Below are positions 26,039 to 35,590 of a DNA stretch of 64,000 nt, in pieces. How positions within the stretch are numbered: the stretch's first letter is position 1; each line of letters starts with the position of its first letter. The position numbers were made by a program, and so were the translations under genes. The notes beneath the pieces were generated by a model. That model did not search any database, was not told the origin of the DNA, and worked only from the letters and a program-made list of their open reading frames with translations. The stretch comes from Pedobacter antarcticus (GTDB lineage: Bacteria; Bacteroidota; Bacteroidia; Sphingobacteriales; Sphingobacteriaceae): positions 62,001 through 126,000 of the forward strand of contig NZ_FONS01000004.1 in assembly GCF_900112985.1 (NCBI RefSeq), written 5' to 3'.

Positions 26039-27523
26039 ATGAGTAGTCCGGTTAATATTCCATTTCAAACTGTTATTAAAATTGACAGATCAATTGATCA
26101 TCCTGTTTATTTGCAGATTGCCCGGCAGCTTATAAATGCCATACAGCGGGGGGTACTGCAGGCAGGTTCGCAGTTACCGGGTAGTCGATCACTTGCGCTG
26201 ATCCTTCAGGTGCACAGAAAGACGATTATTGCGGCGTTTGATGAGCTGGATGCGCAGGGTTGGACAGAAATCAGACCGAATAAGGGGACTTTTGTCCGGA
26301 AAGAATTGCCTCAGGATCCTGACGTTAAGCCGTATAGTGCGGGTTTGTTAACCAGTTATCCAGAGAAAACAGGTTATCAGTTCCGAAAGAGTATGTTGTT
26401 AGACGCGCTTACTTTGAGCCCAAACACGGGACTGGAGTTTAATGATGGTCTGCCGGATATCAGATTGCTTCCGCTAGAGCGGTTGTCTAAGGTGTATGGG
26501 GGAATACTTCGCAGTAAGACCAATTATAGGCATTTCGGCTATTCACATGCCGAAGGAAACGTCTTTTACCGGGAAATGCTGGCTGACTATCTTAATAATA
26601 CGAGAGGGCTGCATATTAAAAAAGAGAATATTCTGACCACCAGGGGTATACATATGAGTATTTACATGGCGTCAAGCATGTTAATTGACGCTGGTGATGT
26701 GGTCGTTGTAGGTGACCTGAGTTACTACCTGGCGAATATGTGTTTTCAGCAATGCGGCGCGAAATTGCAGGCTGTTCCTGTTGACAAGGACGGAATCTCG
26801 ACAGAAGCGGTTCGCGAGTTGTGTAAGCGTCAAAAGATAAGGATGTTATATCTCACGCCGCATCATCATTACCCAACAACGGTAACCTTAAGTGCAGAGC
26901 GGCGTGTTGAGTTGCTCAATCTTGCTGCTCAATATGGATTTATAATTCTGGAGGATGATTATGATTATGATTTTCATTATAAGGGTAATCCAGTCTTGCC
27001 GCTGGCCAGCGCCGATACTAACGGAATGGTCGTTTATATAGGCTCATTCTGTAAATCACTGGCCCCCGGTTTCCGCTCGGGGTACCTGGTTGCTCCCGAA
27101 AACCTGATACTGGAAATGGCTAAGTTCAGAAGGTTGGTAGACCGCCAGGGCGACATGTTAATGGAACAGGCCATAGCTGAACTGCTCGAAGAAAAAGAAA
27201 TTCAGCGTCACCTGAAGAAGGCGGTAAAAGTTTACCAGGATCGTCGTGATCTATTTACTTCTCTGCTAATAAAAGAGCTGGGAGGGGAGCTGACATTTGA
27301 TGCCCCGCCGGGCGGATTGTCGGTCTGGACCAATTGGAATCCAGACCTTAATCTCATGCGGATTAGTAAAAATTGTACAAAAATGAACCTCCATTTGCCA
27401 CAGGAACTTCTTTATCAAAATGAACATTCTACAGCTATGCGTCTTGGATTTGGAAACCTGAATGAGCAGGAAATCACATTGGCTGTACGCGTGCTTTCGA
27501 AGGCTGTTAATATGGAAGAATAA
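26039..27523 (+). CDS. MocR-type regulator (GntR winged helix fused to aminotransferase fold)
   Basis: 494 residues from ATG 26039; earlier in-frame codons overlap the divergent gene. A GntR winged helix at about 20-85 (GVLQAGSQLPGSRSLALILQ) is joined to a class I aminotransferase-like domain with the PLP lysine K339 in IGSFCKSLAPGFRSGYL. MocR proteins sense PLP together with an amino compound. Its divergence from the bio operon suggests that it controls biotin genes; intermediates of BioF and BioA carry amino groups and are conceivable co-ligands. PdxR-like control of PLP genes is the main alternative. Confidence 0.9.
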   Translation: MSSPVNIPFQTVIKIDRSIDHPVYLQIARQLINAIQRGVLQAGSQLPGSRSLALILQVHRKTIIAAFDELDAQGWTEIRPNKGTFVRKELPQDPDVKPYSAGLLTSYPEKTGYQFRKSMLLDALTLSPNTGLEFNDGLPDIRLLPLERLSKVYGGILRSKTNYRHFGYSHAEGNVFYREMLADYLNNTRGLHIKKENILTTRGIHMSIYMASSMLIDAGDVVVVGDLSYYLANMCFQQCGAKLQAVPVDKDGISTEAVRELCKRQKIRMLYLTPHHHYPTTVTLSAERRVELLNLAAQYGFIILEDDYDYDFHYKGNPVLPLASADTNGMVVYIGSFCKSLAPGFRSGYLVAPENLILEMAKFRRLVDRQGDMLMEQAIAELLEEKEIQRHLKKAVKVYQDRRDLFTSLLIKELGGELTFDAPPGGLSVWTNWNPDLNLMRISKNCTKMNLHLPQELLYQNEHSTAMRLGFGNLNEQEITLAVRVLSKAVNMEE

Positions 27524-27602
27524 TCTAGTTATCAATTGATAATATTTGTATCATATATATCTATTTGTCAGTGTATATACAACTGTTAATTGTATTTTTA
27601 AA

Positions 27603-29975
27603 CTAACTTAATACTTCTATCCCTTTATCATCAAATTCGTCGAAAATCGAAGCCATAATACTGCTCTTTGTAGGCTCGGCCATTGAAATATCCATGCACC
27701 AGAAGTAGACACGAACCTGGCTGCTGCTTTTACTTTTGGGGCTAATAATAAGCTTGGGCTCTTTGTTCAGGAAAATGTTGTCACTGTTTTTAATTACCTC
27801 TAAAATTAATGTGCTTACCACCTCCCTGTCATATGGTTTACTAATCGTGAATTCCAGCATTGCCCGCATCTGATTATTGGTTAATGTCCAGTTGATAATG
27901 TTGTTTGAAAGTATCGATCCGTTAGGAATAATGATTTCGGCACCATCGTCGGTAAGTAATGTACTTGCCCTGATTCCTATTTCTTTTACCCGACCTTTTT
28001 TATCACCGAGTTCCACCATATCACCTATGCGTAGTGTCTTGTCGAATATCAGAATGATACCGGATACAAAGTTGCTGACTATGTTTTGTAAACCCAGTCC
28101 GATACCTACACCTAATGCGCCCAGAACCACCGTAATCTTATCTATAGGCAATCCTGATGCAGCTACGGCAACCAAGAAACCTCCGATCAATAAGATCAGT
28201 CTCATGATAATGAGTTTAGAACGTTCAGATTTGTTCTCTTCCAGGGAATCATCACCCATATCGCCAAAAAAGTAGGTGATATATTTCTGCAGGAAGTTTG
28301 CTGCCCAGATAATAACCAGGAACAGGACTATACCACCAAGCGTGAATGTTAAGCTCCCAATTGTTCTCTTTTCGTTGAGCAAGCCCAGAACAAAGTTGTA
28401 AAGTTCATTAAAGATATTCAGGTTGGTTAAAAAAAGTGTAGTCCAGATAATGAAGATTACGATTCCCAAAATGCCTCCTACTCTTCTTTCTACGCGCTGC
28501 CAGTCGAAGTAATCTGCATAGTTTCTTCTGATCCGGCTGGTTTTTACCTGCAGGATAAAGGCCTCTGTAAGCATACTGGCTAAAAGAATCAGTGAAATGG
28601 AATTTAGAACAGCGCTGATGGCTGTATTATAAAAGATTTGTGTGAGTGTAAACCTTCCGAATATATTGCAAAATATAGCCAGAATATTAAAAAGGATGTA
28701 GATAATTCCAACAGGTAGGAGTATACTGAATTTGCCTGCGGCTGGTCTTAGATTTTGGAAGGCTTTAATCCCGTAAATCGTAGACAGTATACTGAATATC
28801 AGTAGAATCCAGCGTTGGGATCTGGCTTGAAAACCTAAAAGGCGAAGCAGAATAGGTAAGAGCAGCAGAACAACGAATATAGCCCAGGTATAGAAGACCT
28901 TTTTTGGAACGCGTTTGTATAGTAAGGAAGCTAAAAGGATAGCCAGTAATACATAAACGCCTTCGATGTATAATGCAGGCGCGAGCAGATCAAATACGGG
29001 TGCCAGAGTGAGGATGAGAATGAACGTTATTTGATAGGGTTTGGGTCGTAGAAGATTGAAACCGTAAATGGTGGTTACGTCCATCTTATCTGCTTTCTTC
29101 AGAGTTTTGAAGTTGTAATACACCCAGAAGAAGAAGACTGCTCCGGTTAGGAATAATAACAAACGGGTATTTCTGGTATAAACAAAGTAATAGAAAGAAA
29201 TTTTCTTTTCGCTCTCCAGAAAGTGCTTGAAGCCTATTTTCCGGTTCATTTTCTGATTTATGGTCTCCCACAGATAACGCCTCTCTTTTCCAAAAGCCTT
29301 TATACCTACCAGTTTGAGCTGGTTTTCTGTCAGAAATTTCAATTCTTTGATATTAATCAGATTGGTTGAAGTCCTGGCCATCAATGCATTTAAAATGCTG
29401 GTGTTGGTCTTAATGAGGCTATCCATTTCTGTTTTCTTGCCTGCGAGTTCTGTAAACTGACTTTTAAACACAACTTTTAAGGAGTCTGTGCTGAATAACC
29501 GCGTTAGTACTGTGTCCTTACCTAGTTCAAGGAGATGGGTTTTAACCTCGTTGAGTTCTTCATCGTATTCTTTGAGGTCTTCCAGGCAGGTTTGATTATG
29601 AGAATCCAGTTCTGAGAGTAAAGTCTGGTACATCTGTAAATTCTGCAGGTTTTGAGGTCTGTCTTTCTGATTAAGACGATCCCTTAAAAGCGATATTGCA
29701 GCTTCATCCTGCTCCAGGTGGGGCTTAATGGAGTTGAGCTTGTAAAAGCTTCCTGTAGTAACCCTAACCTGATTAATGGCTTCGTAAACTTTACCCAGGC
29801 TGGCCAGATAATCGCTTCGGTTAAGAACACTAGAATCAGCGAGATAAGAAACGTCATTTTTATCGGGTTTATCTTTGTGTTTCTGGGCCCGGGTGAGTTC
29901 TGGTATAAAAAAAAGGCAGGCCAATAGCGTTAAATATTGACTTGCCTTTTTTAAGTTGGTGCTTATAGCTTTCAT
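27603..29975 (-). CDS. Large MscS-family mechanosensitive channel
   Basis: 790 residues. A signal peptide (LTLLACLFFIPELTRAQ) is followed by a periplasmic helical domain to about residue 250, then some ten membrane helices, and the MscS core at about 590-790: VVLGALGVGIGLGLQNIVSN (pore helix) and the beta domain GRVKEIGIRASTLLTDDGAE with IPNGSILSNNIINWTL. This is the MscK/MscM-like large type. It releases solutes on hypo-osmotic shock. Convergent with the MocR gene; stands alone. Confidence 0.9.
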   Translation of the reverse strand: MKAISTNLKKASQYLTLLACLFFIPELTRAQKHKDKPDKNDVSYLADSSVLNRSDYLASLGKVYEAINQVRVTTGSFYKLNSIKPHLEQDEAAISLLRDRLNQKDRPQNLQNLQMYQTLLSELDSHNQTCLEDLKEYDEELNEVKTHLLELGKDTVLTRLFSTDSLKVVFKSQFTELAGKKTEMDSLIKTNTSILNALMARTSTNLINIKELKFLTENQLKLVGIKAFGKERRYLWETINQKMNRKIGFKHFLESEKKISFYYFVYTRNTRLLLFLTGAVFFFWVYYNFKTLKKADKMDVTTIYGFNLLRPKPYQITFILILTLAPVFDLLAPALYIEGVYVLLAILLASLLYKRVPKKVFYTWAIFVVLLLLPILLRLLGFQARSQRWILLIFSILSTIYGIKAFQNLRPAAGKFSILLPVGIIYILFNILAIFCNIFGRFTLTQIFYNTAISAVLNSISLILLASMLTEAFILQVKTSRIRRNYADYFDWQRVERRVGGILGIVIFIIWTTLFLTNLNIFNELYNFVLGLLNEKRTIGSLTFTLGGIVLFLVIIWAANFLQKYITYFFGDMGDDSLEENKSERSKLIIMRLILLIGGFLVAVAASGLPIDKITVVLGALGVGIGLGLQNIVSNFVSGIILIFDKTLRIGDMVELGDKKGRVKEIGIRASTLLTDDGAEIIIPNGSILSNNIINWTLTNNQMRAMLEFTISKPYDREVVSTLILEVIKNSDNIFLNKEPKLIISPKSKSSSQVRVYFWCMDISMAEPTKSSIMASIFDEFDDKGIEVLS

Positions 29976-30012
29976 TTACAAGATGTTTGTCCTTGCAAAT
30001 ATAGGCTATCGG

Positions 30013-31155
30013 TTATATCTTTTCAGTACTCCCTGCAGGAGCAATAGTTTTTTCGAAAATGCGGTATTTTTTGTAGGGATCTCCTTTGATTGCTTTAATA
30101 GCGTTATTCACTAAGTCGTTGTTTTCCAGTGTCCAGGATGCTTCTGCATACTTTAATCCTTTAGCTTTGTATGCCTTAATAATATTACCGTACAGACAGG
30201 CTTCAATTCCCATTTTCCGGTAACCTTCTACAACTCCAAGCAGTAAAATCCGCAGGCCTGAAACCCTTTTTTTATACCACAACAATTTAAGTAAACCGGT
30301 AGGAAACAGTCTCCCTCTTTTGATTTTGATAAGTATTTCATTAATGTCAGGAACCGCTGCACCAAAACCGACTATCTTCCCATTCTGCTCTGCAACCAGG
30401 CAGAAGTCCGGGTCGAGGATCATTTTTAAGTCTTTAGCCTGATAATCATATTCTTCATCATTCATAGGTACGAACCCCATGTTTTTATCCCATGCTTTAT
30501 TATAAACTTCACGGAGCTTGTCAGCTTCTTCTTTGAAGTTTTTCATGTTGATCTTCCGGATCACAATCTCGCTTCTTTTTAAACGTTCCTGCAGTTTGTC
30601 CATGAGCTTTACAGACCTGTCATCATAGCTCTCACCGTCCCACTTCCAGGCGATAAGATCTACCTTTTTTACCAGTCCGTTATTTTCCAGAAGCGTAACA
30701 TAATAAGCTGCATTATATGGCATCATCACTACCGGAGGGCTATCAAAACCGGAAACCAGTAATCCACAGGATTCATTGGTTGAAAAATTTACCGGTCCGA
30801 TAATCGTATTCAAACCTTTATCAGTAAGCCATTTTTCGGCTTGTCCAATTAGCATATCTGCACTTTCCTGGTCATCGATACAATCAAAGAAACCAAAAAA
30901 ACCATCCTGGTTATGATTCACTTCGTTGTGAATGGTATTGTGTATTGCGGCTATTCTGCCTATAATTCTGCCCTGGTCTAAAAGAAGGAAGCATTGCAGA
31001 GAAGAATGTTTATGGAAAGGATGTGTGGTTAATAAGTCTCTCTGGGCGATATGAAGTTCCGGTACGTAATTAGGATCATGTTTGTACAGATCGTGTGGAA
31101 AATCAATAAACGATGCTAATTCTTTTTTCGATTTTACCGGAATTATTGTCTTCAT
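30013..31155 (-). CDS. GNAT-fold N-acetyltransferase-like protein
   Basis: 380 residues, no signal or membrane segment. Two parts: residues about 1-190 (LIIGRIAAIHN-like strand, GPVNFSTNESCGLLVSGFD) and about 200-370 with a second acetyltransferase-like half (FCLVAEQNGKIVGFGAAVPD, GYRKMGIEACLYGNIIKAYK). The second half carries the acetyl-CoA pyrophosphate-loop-like segment. This is a widespread Bacteroidota/Actinobacteria family of unknown acceptor, usually about 370-390 residues. It ends 37 bases before the MscS start on the same strand; co-transcription with YjbQ upstream is possible. Confidence 0.75.
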   Translation of the reverse strand: MKTIIPVKSKKELASFIDFPHDLYKHDPNYVPELHIAQRDLLTTHPFHKHSSLQCFLLLDQGRIIGRIAAIHNTIHNEVNHNQDGFFGFFDCIDDQESADMLIGQAEKWLTDKGLNTIIGPVNFSTNESCGLLVSGFDSPPVVMMPYNAAYYVTLLENNGLVKKVDLIAWKWDGESYDDRSVKLMDKLQERLKRSEIVIRKINMKNFKEEADKLREVYNKAWDKNMGFVPMNDEEYDYQAKDLKMILDPDFCLVAEQNGKIVGFGAAVPDINEILIKIKRGRLFPTGLLKLLWYKKRVSGLRILLLGVVEGYRKMGIEACLYGNIIKAYKAKGLKYAEASWTLENNDLVNNAIKAIKGDPYKKYRIFEKTIAPAGSTEKI

Positions 31156-31289
31156 AAATCTAGCTTTTTTTAAGTCTGATCCGTTTTGTCAGGCGTTTTA
31201 AAACCTGCTGTTTCATTGACTCCTGACAATTCAGGCTCCAAATATATTCAAATGGATAATAGGTTGTATGTTTCAGATGAAATTGAGCG

Positions 31290-31712
31290 TTATATGCCCC
31301 AGGCTGTAATAACCAGGTTTCTTGATCCGGCACGATTACGATGCTCGCAGAGATAGATGCCCTGCCACATTCCGAGTGCAAATCTTCCATTTTGTATCGG
31401 AATCATAACTGACGCACCCATCAAGGATGCTTTAATGTGCGCGGGCATGTCATCCGGACCTTCATCATCATGGAGATACCCCGGATCATTTTCTGGTACG
31501 CTTTTGTTGAAATAATACTCGAAATCCTGTCTCACTGTGGGATCTGCATTTTCATTAATGGTCAGTGAAGCCGAAGTGTGTTGTATAAATACCTGACAGA
31601 TTCCCGATTTTATATGTTGTATTTCCGGTAATATGGTTTCGATTTCCCTGGTTATCAAATGAAAACCTCTTCTTTTAGCACCAATTCTGATATTTTTCTG
31701 ATAAATAACCAT
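31290..31712 (-). CDS. yjbQ: YjbQ-family protein (UPF0047)
   Basis: 140 residues with the conserved family segments ICQVFIQHTSASLTINENAD, DDEGPDDMPAHIKASLMGAS and LGMWQGIYLCEHRNRAGSR. Family members have weak thiamine-phosphate synthase activity in some tests, but the physiological role is unsettled. No membrane segment. Its promoter candidate lies between it and the divergent bestrophin gene. Confidence 0.93.
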   Translation of the reverse strand: MVIYQKNIRIGAKRRGFHLITREIETILPEIQHIKSGICQVFIQHTSASLTINENADPTVRQDFEYYFNKSVPENDPGYLHDDEGPDDMPAHIKASLMGASVMIPIQNGRFALGMWQGIYLCEHRNRAGSRNLVITAWGI

Positions 31713-31731
31713 TGATTTTTTTGATTAAAAA

Positions 31732-31765
31732 CAAATGTAAAAGATAAATATTGTAAGCTTTCAAA
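31732..31765 (-). promoter_or_regulatory. Candidate promoter for yjbQ
   Basis: On the minus strand TACATTTG (plus-strand 31732-31739) matches TAnnTTTG exactly, with TTTG 22 bases upstream (plus-strand 31762-31765). The start codon is 19 bases downstream of the -7 element. Spacing is slightly long. Confidence 0.4.
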
Positions 31766-31795
31766 GGACCGTGTTTTTTTGGATATTTGAGGTCT

Positions 31796-32656
31796 ATGAT
31801 TAACTATAATCCGAAAGACTGGTTTAACTTTATCTTTCACGTTCACAAAGCAGATACAATCAGGAAACTCTGGCCGCTCATGCTTTCTGTAGCTGTATTT
31901 TCCGGGCTGGTTGCCTATCTGGAACTGTATTATTTCCGTGTTTACATCAATGATACTGTTAAGAACATTAGCATGATGCATAGTCTGCTGGGTTTTGTAA
32001 TATCTATGCTGCTGGTGTTCAGGACTAATACTTCATATGACCGGTGGTGGGAGGGGCGCCGGCTGCTTGGTCAGCTAACCAATGTCAGTCGTAACCTGGC
32101 TATTAAATTAAAGGCTTTGCGCCTGGATAAAAAGGAGCTGGAATTTTTTAACTATGCGATTCCTAAATATGCTTTCGCTTTAAAGGAACATTTGCGTGAG
32201 AAACAGTATTTTGGAAAAAACAGTCTTCTTATCGAGGTAGATGGGGGCAAACATATTCCCAACCAGGTGGCAGCCAGTATTAATTCAAGAATTATTCAGC
32301 TGAATTTGGATGGTAAACTCACAGGAGAACAGTTGTTGATGTTAACGCCTGAAATCACTGCATTTACCGATATCTGCGGAGGTTGCGAAAGGATAAAAAA
32401 CACACCCATACCGTTTTCTTACAGTGCATTTATAAAGAAATTCATTTTTATTTATGTCATCACACTTCCTTTCGGCTGGGTATTCAGTCTTGGATTTTTC
32501 GTGGTGCCGATTGTTCCGTTCATTTTATATGTACTGGCCTCCCTTGAACTGATTGCAGAAGAAATTGAAAGTCCTTTCGGGCTTGATGCAAATGATTTGC
32601 CTGCGGACGAGATTTGCGCTAATATTGAAAAACATGTCGGAGAAATTTTAAGCTAA
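31796..32656 (+). CDS. Bestrophin-family anion channel protein
   Basis: 286 residues from ATG 31796 (a TTG three codons earlier is less likely). The sequence follows bacterial bestrophins: N-terminal PKDWFNFIFHVHKADTIRKL, then a membrane helix, the conserved LLVFRTNTSYDRWWEGRRLL, and the C-terminal VPIVPFILYVLASLELIAEE with IESPFGLDANDLP. Bacterial homologues form pentameric channels, cation-selective in KpBest. The stop overlaps the next start (TAATG), so it is coupled to the HDAC-family gene. Confidence 0.9.
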   Translation: MINYNPKDWFNFIFHVHKADTIRKLWPLMLSVAVFSGLVAYLELYYFRVYINDTVKNISMMHSLLGFVISMLLVFRTNTSYDRWWEGRRLLGQLTNVSRNLAIKLKALRLDKKELEFFNYAIPKYAFALKEHLREKQYFGKNSLLIEVDGGKHIPNQVAASINSRIIQLNLDGKLTGEQLLMLTPEITAFTDICGGCERIKNTPIPFSYSAFIKKFIFIYVITLPFGWVFSLGFFVVPIVPFILYVLASLELIAEEIESPFGLDANDLPADEICANIEKHVGEILS

Positions 32657-33561
32657 TGGTTAAAATTGCTTATCATCCCTGTTTTGCACATAGTTTACCC
32701 GAAGGTCATCGGTTTCCTATGCTAAAATACGAACTGATTCCATTGCAGCTGCTTCATGAAGGGATAGTTTCTAAGGATAATTTTTTTGAACCGGATCCGC
32801 TGGAAGAAGAGTTTGTATTACTGGCGCATCAGTCGGCTTACTGGGAACAATTGAAGCAATTGAGTTTGCCGCCAAAGGAGCAGCGCAGAATTGGTTTTGA
32901 ACTTAATGAAGCATTGATGGAAAGAGAGCTGCGGATCGCAAGAGGTACGATTGAAGGGGCAGAGGCAGCGCTGAAGTCTGGAATTGCTTTTAATGTTGCC
33001 GGTGGTACCCATCATGCCGGCTCAGATTGGGGAGAAGGCTTCTGCCTGTTGAATGACCAGGCTATTGCTTCCTCTTATTTGCTGTTTAAGAAGCTTGCCA
33101 GGCGAATTTTGATCGTTGACCTTGATGTTCATCAGGGAAATGGAACTGCGCAGATTCTGGCGCAGGAAAAGCGTGTCTTTACTTTTTCAATGCACGGAGA
33201 GAAGAATTTCCCCTTTCGAAAAGAGGTCTCAGATCTGGATATTGGATTACAAGATGGTGTGAGGGATGATTTTTACCTTTCCACGCTCGCTAAAACTTTA
33301 CCCGAACTGATCTCGGTGCATAAACCCGATTTCGTATTCTATCTTGCTGGCGTAGATGTGTTGGAAACTGATAAATTAGGCAAACTTTCGCTAAGCAATG
33401 CAGGTTGCCGGGAAAGGGACCGTCTGGTTTTCGAAGCCTGCGTTAAGTATGGTTTGCCGGTGCAGGTGAGTATGGGAGGTGGTTATTCGCCCCAGATCCG
33501 TGATATCGTAGACGCACACTGCCATACTTTCAAAACAGGTATTGCGCTTATAGGAGATTAA
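32656..33561 (+). CDS. Histone-deacetylase-family (AcuC-like) amidohydrolase
   Basis: 301 residues. Zinc-hydrolase motifs are present: FNVAGGTHHAGSDWGEGFCL (paired His), LIVDLDVHQGNGTA (metal-binding Asp and His) and YLAGVDVLETDKLGKL (second metal Asp). Such bacterial proteins deacetylate small molecules, polyamines or proteins; the substrate here is unknown. The start codon overlaps the bestrophin stop by one base. Length is typical of the short bacterial class. Confidence 0.9.
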   Translation: MVKIAYHPCFAHSLPEGHRFPMLKYELIPLQLLHEGIVSKDNFFEPDPLEEEFVLLAHQSAYWEQLKQLSLPPKEQRRIGFELNEALMERELRIARGTIEGAEAALKSGIAFNVAGGTHHAGSDWGEGFCLLNDQAIASSYLLFKKLARRILIVDLDVHQGNGTAQILAQEKRVFTFSMHGEKNFPFRKEVSDLDIGLQDGVRDDFYLSTLAKTLPELISVHKPDFVFYLAGVDVLETDKLGKLSLSNAGCRERDRLVFEACVKYGLPVQVSMGGGYSPQIRDIVDAHCHTFKTGIALIGD

Positions 33562-33687
33562 AAATAAGATTTTTCCGGCTGTTTTTTATCGGGCTATCGT
33601 GCTGCAGTCGTTTTAAATTAGATATAGATTAACCGAATCCAGATATTTTTGATGAAATTTATCGGTCCTAAAGAATACATATAACAG

Positions 33688-35547
33688 ATGAAGATTGTAA
33701 TTGCAGAGAAACCATCAGTTGCACGGGAATTGGCTAAAGTATTTGGCGCTACCGTAAAAAAAGATGGCTATATAGAAGGGAAGGGATATTCTTTTACCTG
33801 GGCATTCGGACACTTACTGCAACTGGCACCTCCGCAGGAATATGGTTACATTGGCTGGAGGAGACAACATCTGCCGATGCTGCCTCCGAAATTTAAACTG
33901 GCTATCCGAAAGATTAAAACGAAGGATGGGCTCGTGGAAGATCCGGGTGTACGGAAACAGCTGGATATTATTAAAAAACTATTTGATGAGGCTACAGAAA
34001 TTATAGTAGCGACGGATGCCGGGAGAGAAGGAGAGCTTATTTTCCGGTATATATATTACTTCTTAAAATGTAAGAAACCGTTTAAAAGGCTATGGATATC
34101 TTCTCAGACTGACGAGGCTATTAAGGACGGGTTCAGAAATTTAAAGCCTGGTACGGATTACGACACGCTTTTTAATTCTGCACACTGCCGCTCCGAATCG
34201 GACTGGCTGGTGGGAATGAATGCTACACAGGCATTGAGTATCTCTGCAGGTGCGAGGTCGGTACTATCATTAGGACGTGTACAGACTCCTACATTAGCCA
34301 TGATCTGTTCGCGCTATTTGGAAACGAAAAATTTTGTACCTCAGCTTTATTATCAACTGGGTATCCAGGTAGATAAGGACGGACAGTTATTTAAGGCAAT
34401 TTCCATACAGAATTATAACGTTAAGGAAGAGGCACAGGTTCTCTTTGATAAAATTGAAGACATTCCGTCGGGTTTCACTAATGGAGCGCGCATCGTCGAT
34501 GTAGAAGCCAAACCACGGAAAGAACCGCCTCCGTTGCTGCACGATTTGAGCAGTTTACAGCAAGAGGCTAACAAACGCAAGGGGTATACGGCAGACCAGA
34601 CATTAAATATTCTGCAGAATCTTTACGAGAATAAACTGGTATCGTATCCGCGTACAGGTAGCAGGTATATCGGAGATGATGTTTTTGCCGGTGTACCCCA
34701 GTTAATTACTTCCCTGTGTACCCATCCTGATCTGGGTAAACAGGCAGAATTTCTATTGACTGTTCCATTGAACAAAAGGAGCGTAAATGCAAAGAAGGTT
34801 ACCGATCACCATGCCATATTACCTACAGGTATTACTCCGCAACACCTGAGCTCGGATAAACAGGCTATTTACGATATGGTGATTGCGCGTATGCTGGAAG
34901 CTTTTCACCAGGAATGTATAAAGGAAGTTACTAAGATCACCATAGAATCGGGTTCCGTCTTTGTTGCTAACGGGACTGTAATCCGCTCTGCAGGCTGGCG
35001 TTCTGTCTTGAACGATAAAGAAGATGATAAAAAGGATGAGGACAATCCTTCATTACCAAAAGTTAAAAAAGGCGAAGCATTGCCCTTGCCGGTTAAAGCA
35101 TTGCTGGAGAAGCAAACCAAACCTAAACCTTTTTACAACGAAGCTTCTTTATTAAAAGCATTGGAGACTTCAGGGAAAGAGATAGAAGATGAAGAATTGC
35201 GGTACGCAATGAAAGACAGTGGTCTGGGGACGCCAGCAACCCGTGCTTCAATTATTGAAACTCTAATTACCCGGGAATATATTCAGCGGGAAAAAAGAAA
35301 CCTGATTCCAACACATAAGGGTCTCGCCGTATATGATGTAGTAAAAGATCAGATGATTGCTCAGGCTGAGCTTACCGGCTCATGGGAAAAAAGGCTGGAA
35401 GAAATCCGCTCCGGGGCATCGGTTTCAGACTTTAAAGCGGAGATATCTGAGTATACGCGTACAATCACTCAGGAATTACTTGCTGCGGGAACTGGTCTTG
35501 CTGCTAAACTTGTTCCTCCTGCGCCGGTGGCGGAAGCGGCAAAATAA
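33688..35547 (+). CDS. topB: DNA topoisomerase III
   Basis: 619 residues, type IA topoisomerase. The Toprim domain starts at KIVIAEKPSVARELAKVFGA and includes IVATDAGREGELIFRY. The active-site tyrosine is Y320 in LVSYPRTGSRYIGDD, and TALETSGKE-like and SGLGTPATRASIIETLI segments follow. It relaxes negatively supercoiled or single-stranded junction DNA. The protein ends soon after the core with an Ala/Pro-rich tail and lacks C-terminal zinc fingers, shorter than many homologues. A TATTTTTG -7-like element lies about 35 bases before the ATG. Confidence 0.95.
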   Translation: MKIVIAEKPSVARELAKVFGATVKKDGYIEGKGYSFTWAFGHLLQLAPPQEYGYIGWRRQHLPMLPPKFKLAIRKIKTKDGLVEDPGVRKQLDIIKKLFDEATEIIVATDAGREGELIFRYIYYFLKCKKPFKRLWISSQTDEAIKDGFRNLKPGTDYDTLFNSAHCRSESDWLVGMNATQALSISAGARSVLSLGRVQTPTLAMICSRYLETKNFVPQLYYQLGIQVDKDGQLFKAISIQNYNVKEEAQVLFDKIEDIPSGFTNGARIVDVEAKPRKEPPPLLHDLSSLQQEANKRKGYTADQTLNILQNLYENKLVSYPRTGSRYIGDDVFAGVPQLITSLCTHPDLGKQAEFLLTVPLNKRSVNAKKVTDHHAILPTGITPQHLSSDKQAIYDMVIARMLEAFHQECIKEVTKITIESGSVFVANGTVIRSAGWRSVLNDKEDDKKDEDNPSLPKVKKGEALPLPVKALLEKQTKPKPFYNEASLLKALETSGKEIEDEELRYAMKDSGLGTPATRASIIETLITREYIQREKRNLIPTHKGLAVYDVVKDQMIAQAELTGSWEKRLEEIRSGASVSDFKAEISEYTRTITQELLAAGTGLAAKLVPPAPVAEAAK

Positions 35548-35553
35548 AACTTA

Positions 35554-35590
35554 CAGGCATAGCCGGATTTAAAGACCGGCCTGCTTTTTT
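35554..35590 (+). terminator. Probable topB terminator inside the convergent gene end
   Basis: CAG...GCCGG (35554-35566) pairs with CCGGCCTG (35576-35583), with a small bulge and a 9-base loop, and runs into CTTTTTT. It overlaps the last codons of the minus-strand aminotransferase gene. Confidence 0.45.

Noticed and set aside
27529..27542. Palindrome TTATCAATTGATAA between convergent genes
   Set aside because: AT-only except for its two C/G pairs and without T-tract or nearby promoter; could easily be chance in AT-rich DNA.
31160..31390. 76-codon minus-strand frame overlapping the end of yjbQ
   Set aside because: It overlaps the conserved C-terminus of yjbQ in another frame and has no recognisable product.
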